Assembly: GCA_002345825.1 (NCBI GenBank)
Contig: DDWD01000130.1
Span: forward strand, 2,382-25,822
Length of the DNA: 23,441 bases
Source: Bacteroidales bacterium UBA2295
Lineage (GTDB): Bacteria; Bacteroidota; Bacteroidia; Bacteroidales; Tenuifilaceae
Direction of reading: 5' to 3'
The translations under genes were made by a program, and so were the position numbers. Below are positions 22,551 through 23,441 of the stretch, piece after piece. Each line of letters starts with the position of its first letter. Position 1 is the first letter of the stretch. The notes under the pieces are model-generated. The model was not told the DNA's origin and ran no database searches. It saw only the letters and a program-made list of their open reading frames with translations.

Positions 22551-23441
22551 GTGAACGTTTTTATCTCTCAGCTAACAACTTACGAGTTGATCCTTTTTTC
22601 GGTTTTAATTTTTTCTATCCTAGTCCAGCTGTTTTACTATATTGTGATATACTTACGGGTGGCTGGTCATCGGTCGCCAAAGTATGTGCCAAGCGATAAG
22701 GAATTACCGCCAGTATCGGTTGTAATTTGTGCACGTAATGAGGAGAAAAATCTTGAGAACTTTTTGCCTCTTGTGCTCGAACAAAAGTATCCAAATTTTG
22801 AGGTTGTAGTTGTAGACGATTGCTCTGCCGATGATACAGATATGGTTCTTAGGCGCTTATCGGCAAAGTATAAAAACCTGAAAACAACGGTCATAAAACC
22901 TGATCTTAAGTTTAATCACGGTAAAAAATTGGCATTAACGGTTGGCATAAAAGCCGCAACCCATAGCTGGTTGTTGCTCACCGATGCCGATTGTAGGCCC
23001 GATAGCGAATTTTGGTTAATGGAGATGGCCAAGAACTTTCATTCAAACAATCAGGTAGTGTTGGGGTATGGTGGGTATCTTTCTGGCAAGGGATTGCTAA
23101 ATAAGATGATTCGATTTGATACCTTTCATATTGCATTACAGTATCTTGGGTTTGCTCTTATGGGTATACCCTATATGGGCGTTGGCAGGAATTTAGCATA
23201 CCGAAAGGAACTATTCTTTAAAAACAAGGGTTTTGCTTCACATAATCATATAGCCTCAGGCGATGATGATCTGTTTGTGCAACAAGTTGCTAGCAAGATG
23301 AATACAGCGGTTGAGTTCAGCCACAAGGCTCATACTCGCTCAGTCGCAAGTGCTACTTTTAAAGAGTGGGTTAAACAAAAGCGAAGACATTTAACTACCT
23401 CGCCAAAATATAGAAAAGGCATAAAATTCTGGCTTGGATTT
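22551..23441 (+). CDS. Family 2 glycosyltransferase, membrane-associated (3' end cut by window)
   Basis: This is a GT-A fold transferase; 297 codons are seen and the rest lies beyond the window. I start at GTG 22551, giving an N-terminal hydrophobic segment (about 11-35, LILFSVLIFSILVQLFYYIV) that anchors it to the inner membrane. A TTG at 22524 in the same frame is an alternative. Catalytic motifs are CARNEEKNL (60-68), VVDDCSADDT with Asp89 and Asp90, TDADC (144-148) with the metal-binding DxD, and DDD at 238-240 as likely catalytic acids. At 276-280 it reads QKRRH where processive members have QxxRW. It is probably involved in an extracellular or cell-wall glycan. Acceptor and sugar are unknown. 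Confidence 0.9.
   Translation, partial: MNVFISQLTTYELILFSVLIFSILVQLFYYIVIYLRVAGHRSPKYVPSDKELPPVSVVICARNEEKNLENFLPLVLEQKYPNFEVVVVDDCSADDTDMVLRRLSAKYKNLKTTVIKPDLKFNHGKKLALTVGIKAATHSWLLLTDADCRPDSEFWLMEMAKNFHSNNQVVLGYGGYLSGKGLLNKMIRFDTFHIALQYLGFALMGIPYMGVGRNLAYRKELFFKNKGFASHNHIASGDDDLFVQQVASKMNTAVEFSHKAHTRSVASATFKEWVKQKRRHLTTSPKYRKGIKFWLGF

Overview
The window reads as chromosomal DNA of a Bacteroidota bacterium, probably order Bacteroidales; no genus is claimed. The signs are Bacteroidota-type -7 promoter boxes (TAnnTTTG) ahead of several genes, weak or absent Shine-Dalgarno sequences, lipoproteins with short signal peptides, a DUF4294 protein, an OmpA/TPR lipoprotein, and a Tgt without the usual zinc cysteines. 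I see no tRNA, rRNA, CRISPR array, insertion sequence, phage gene or attachment site. Base composition and gene style look even throughout, so this looks like core chromosome and not an island.

Layout. Positions 1-4910 (minus) hold a three-gene set: a GlpD-type glycerol-3-phosphate dehydrogenase, an alkyl-DHAP-synthase-like FAD oxidase, and an FGGY kinase cut by the left edge. A 301-base divergent region with a 16-bp perfect palindrome and promoter boxes separates it from rpsO and pnp (plus), which carry hairpin-rich leaders and terminators. Next on the plus strand are a prolyl oligopeptidase lipoprotein, a deoxynucleoside kinase and a large OmpA-like/TPR lipoprotein. A convergent SpoU-type RNA methyltransferase follows, then sucC without sucD.

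Positions 14556-18018 are all minus: a DUF2892 membrane protein, an arginine deiminase without arcB/arcC, and a compact run of DUF454 membrane protein, CDGSH protein, Fer4_19-CDGSH fusion and RDD membrane protein. Then come a DUF4294 protein (plus), ElbB (minus), ThpR (plus), and the translationally overlapping pair tgt-lptG (minus). A family 2 glycosyltransferase runs off the right edge.

How the genes work together. Most are housekeeping: translation and RNA turnover (rpsO, pnp, tgt, the methyltransferase, thpR), the TCA cycle (sucC), envelope assembly (LptG-type permease, lipoproteins) and nucleotide salvage. Two groups could be unstudied functional units: the GlpD/AGPS-like/FGGY set, perhaps acting on a glycerol ether or other three-carbon polyol phosphate, and the iron-sulfur run at 16289-18018. 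Neither is shown by the sequence to be a new system; both are hypotheses from gene order and residue differences. Several leader hairpins and palindromes (4967, 5549, 5614, 17465) are the best regulatory leads.
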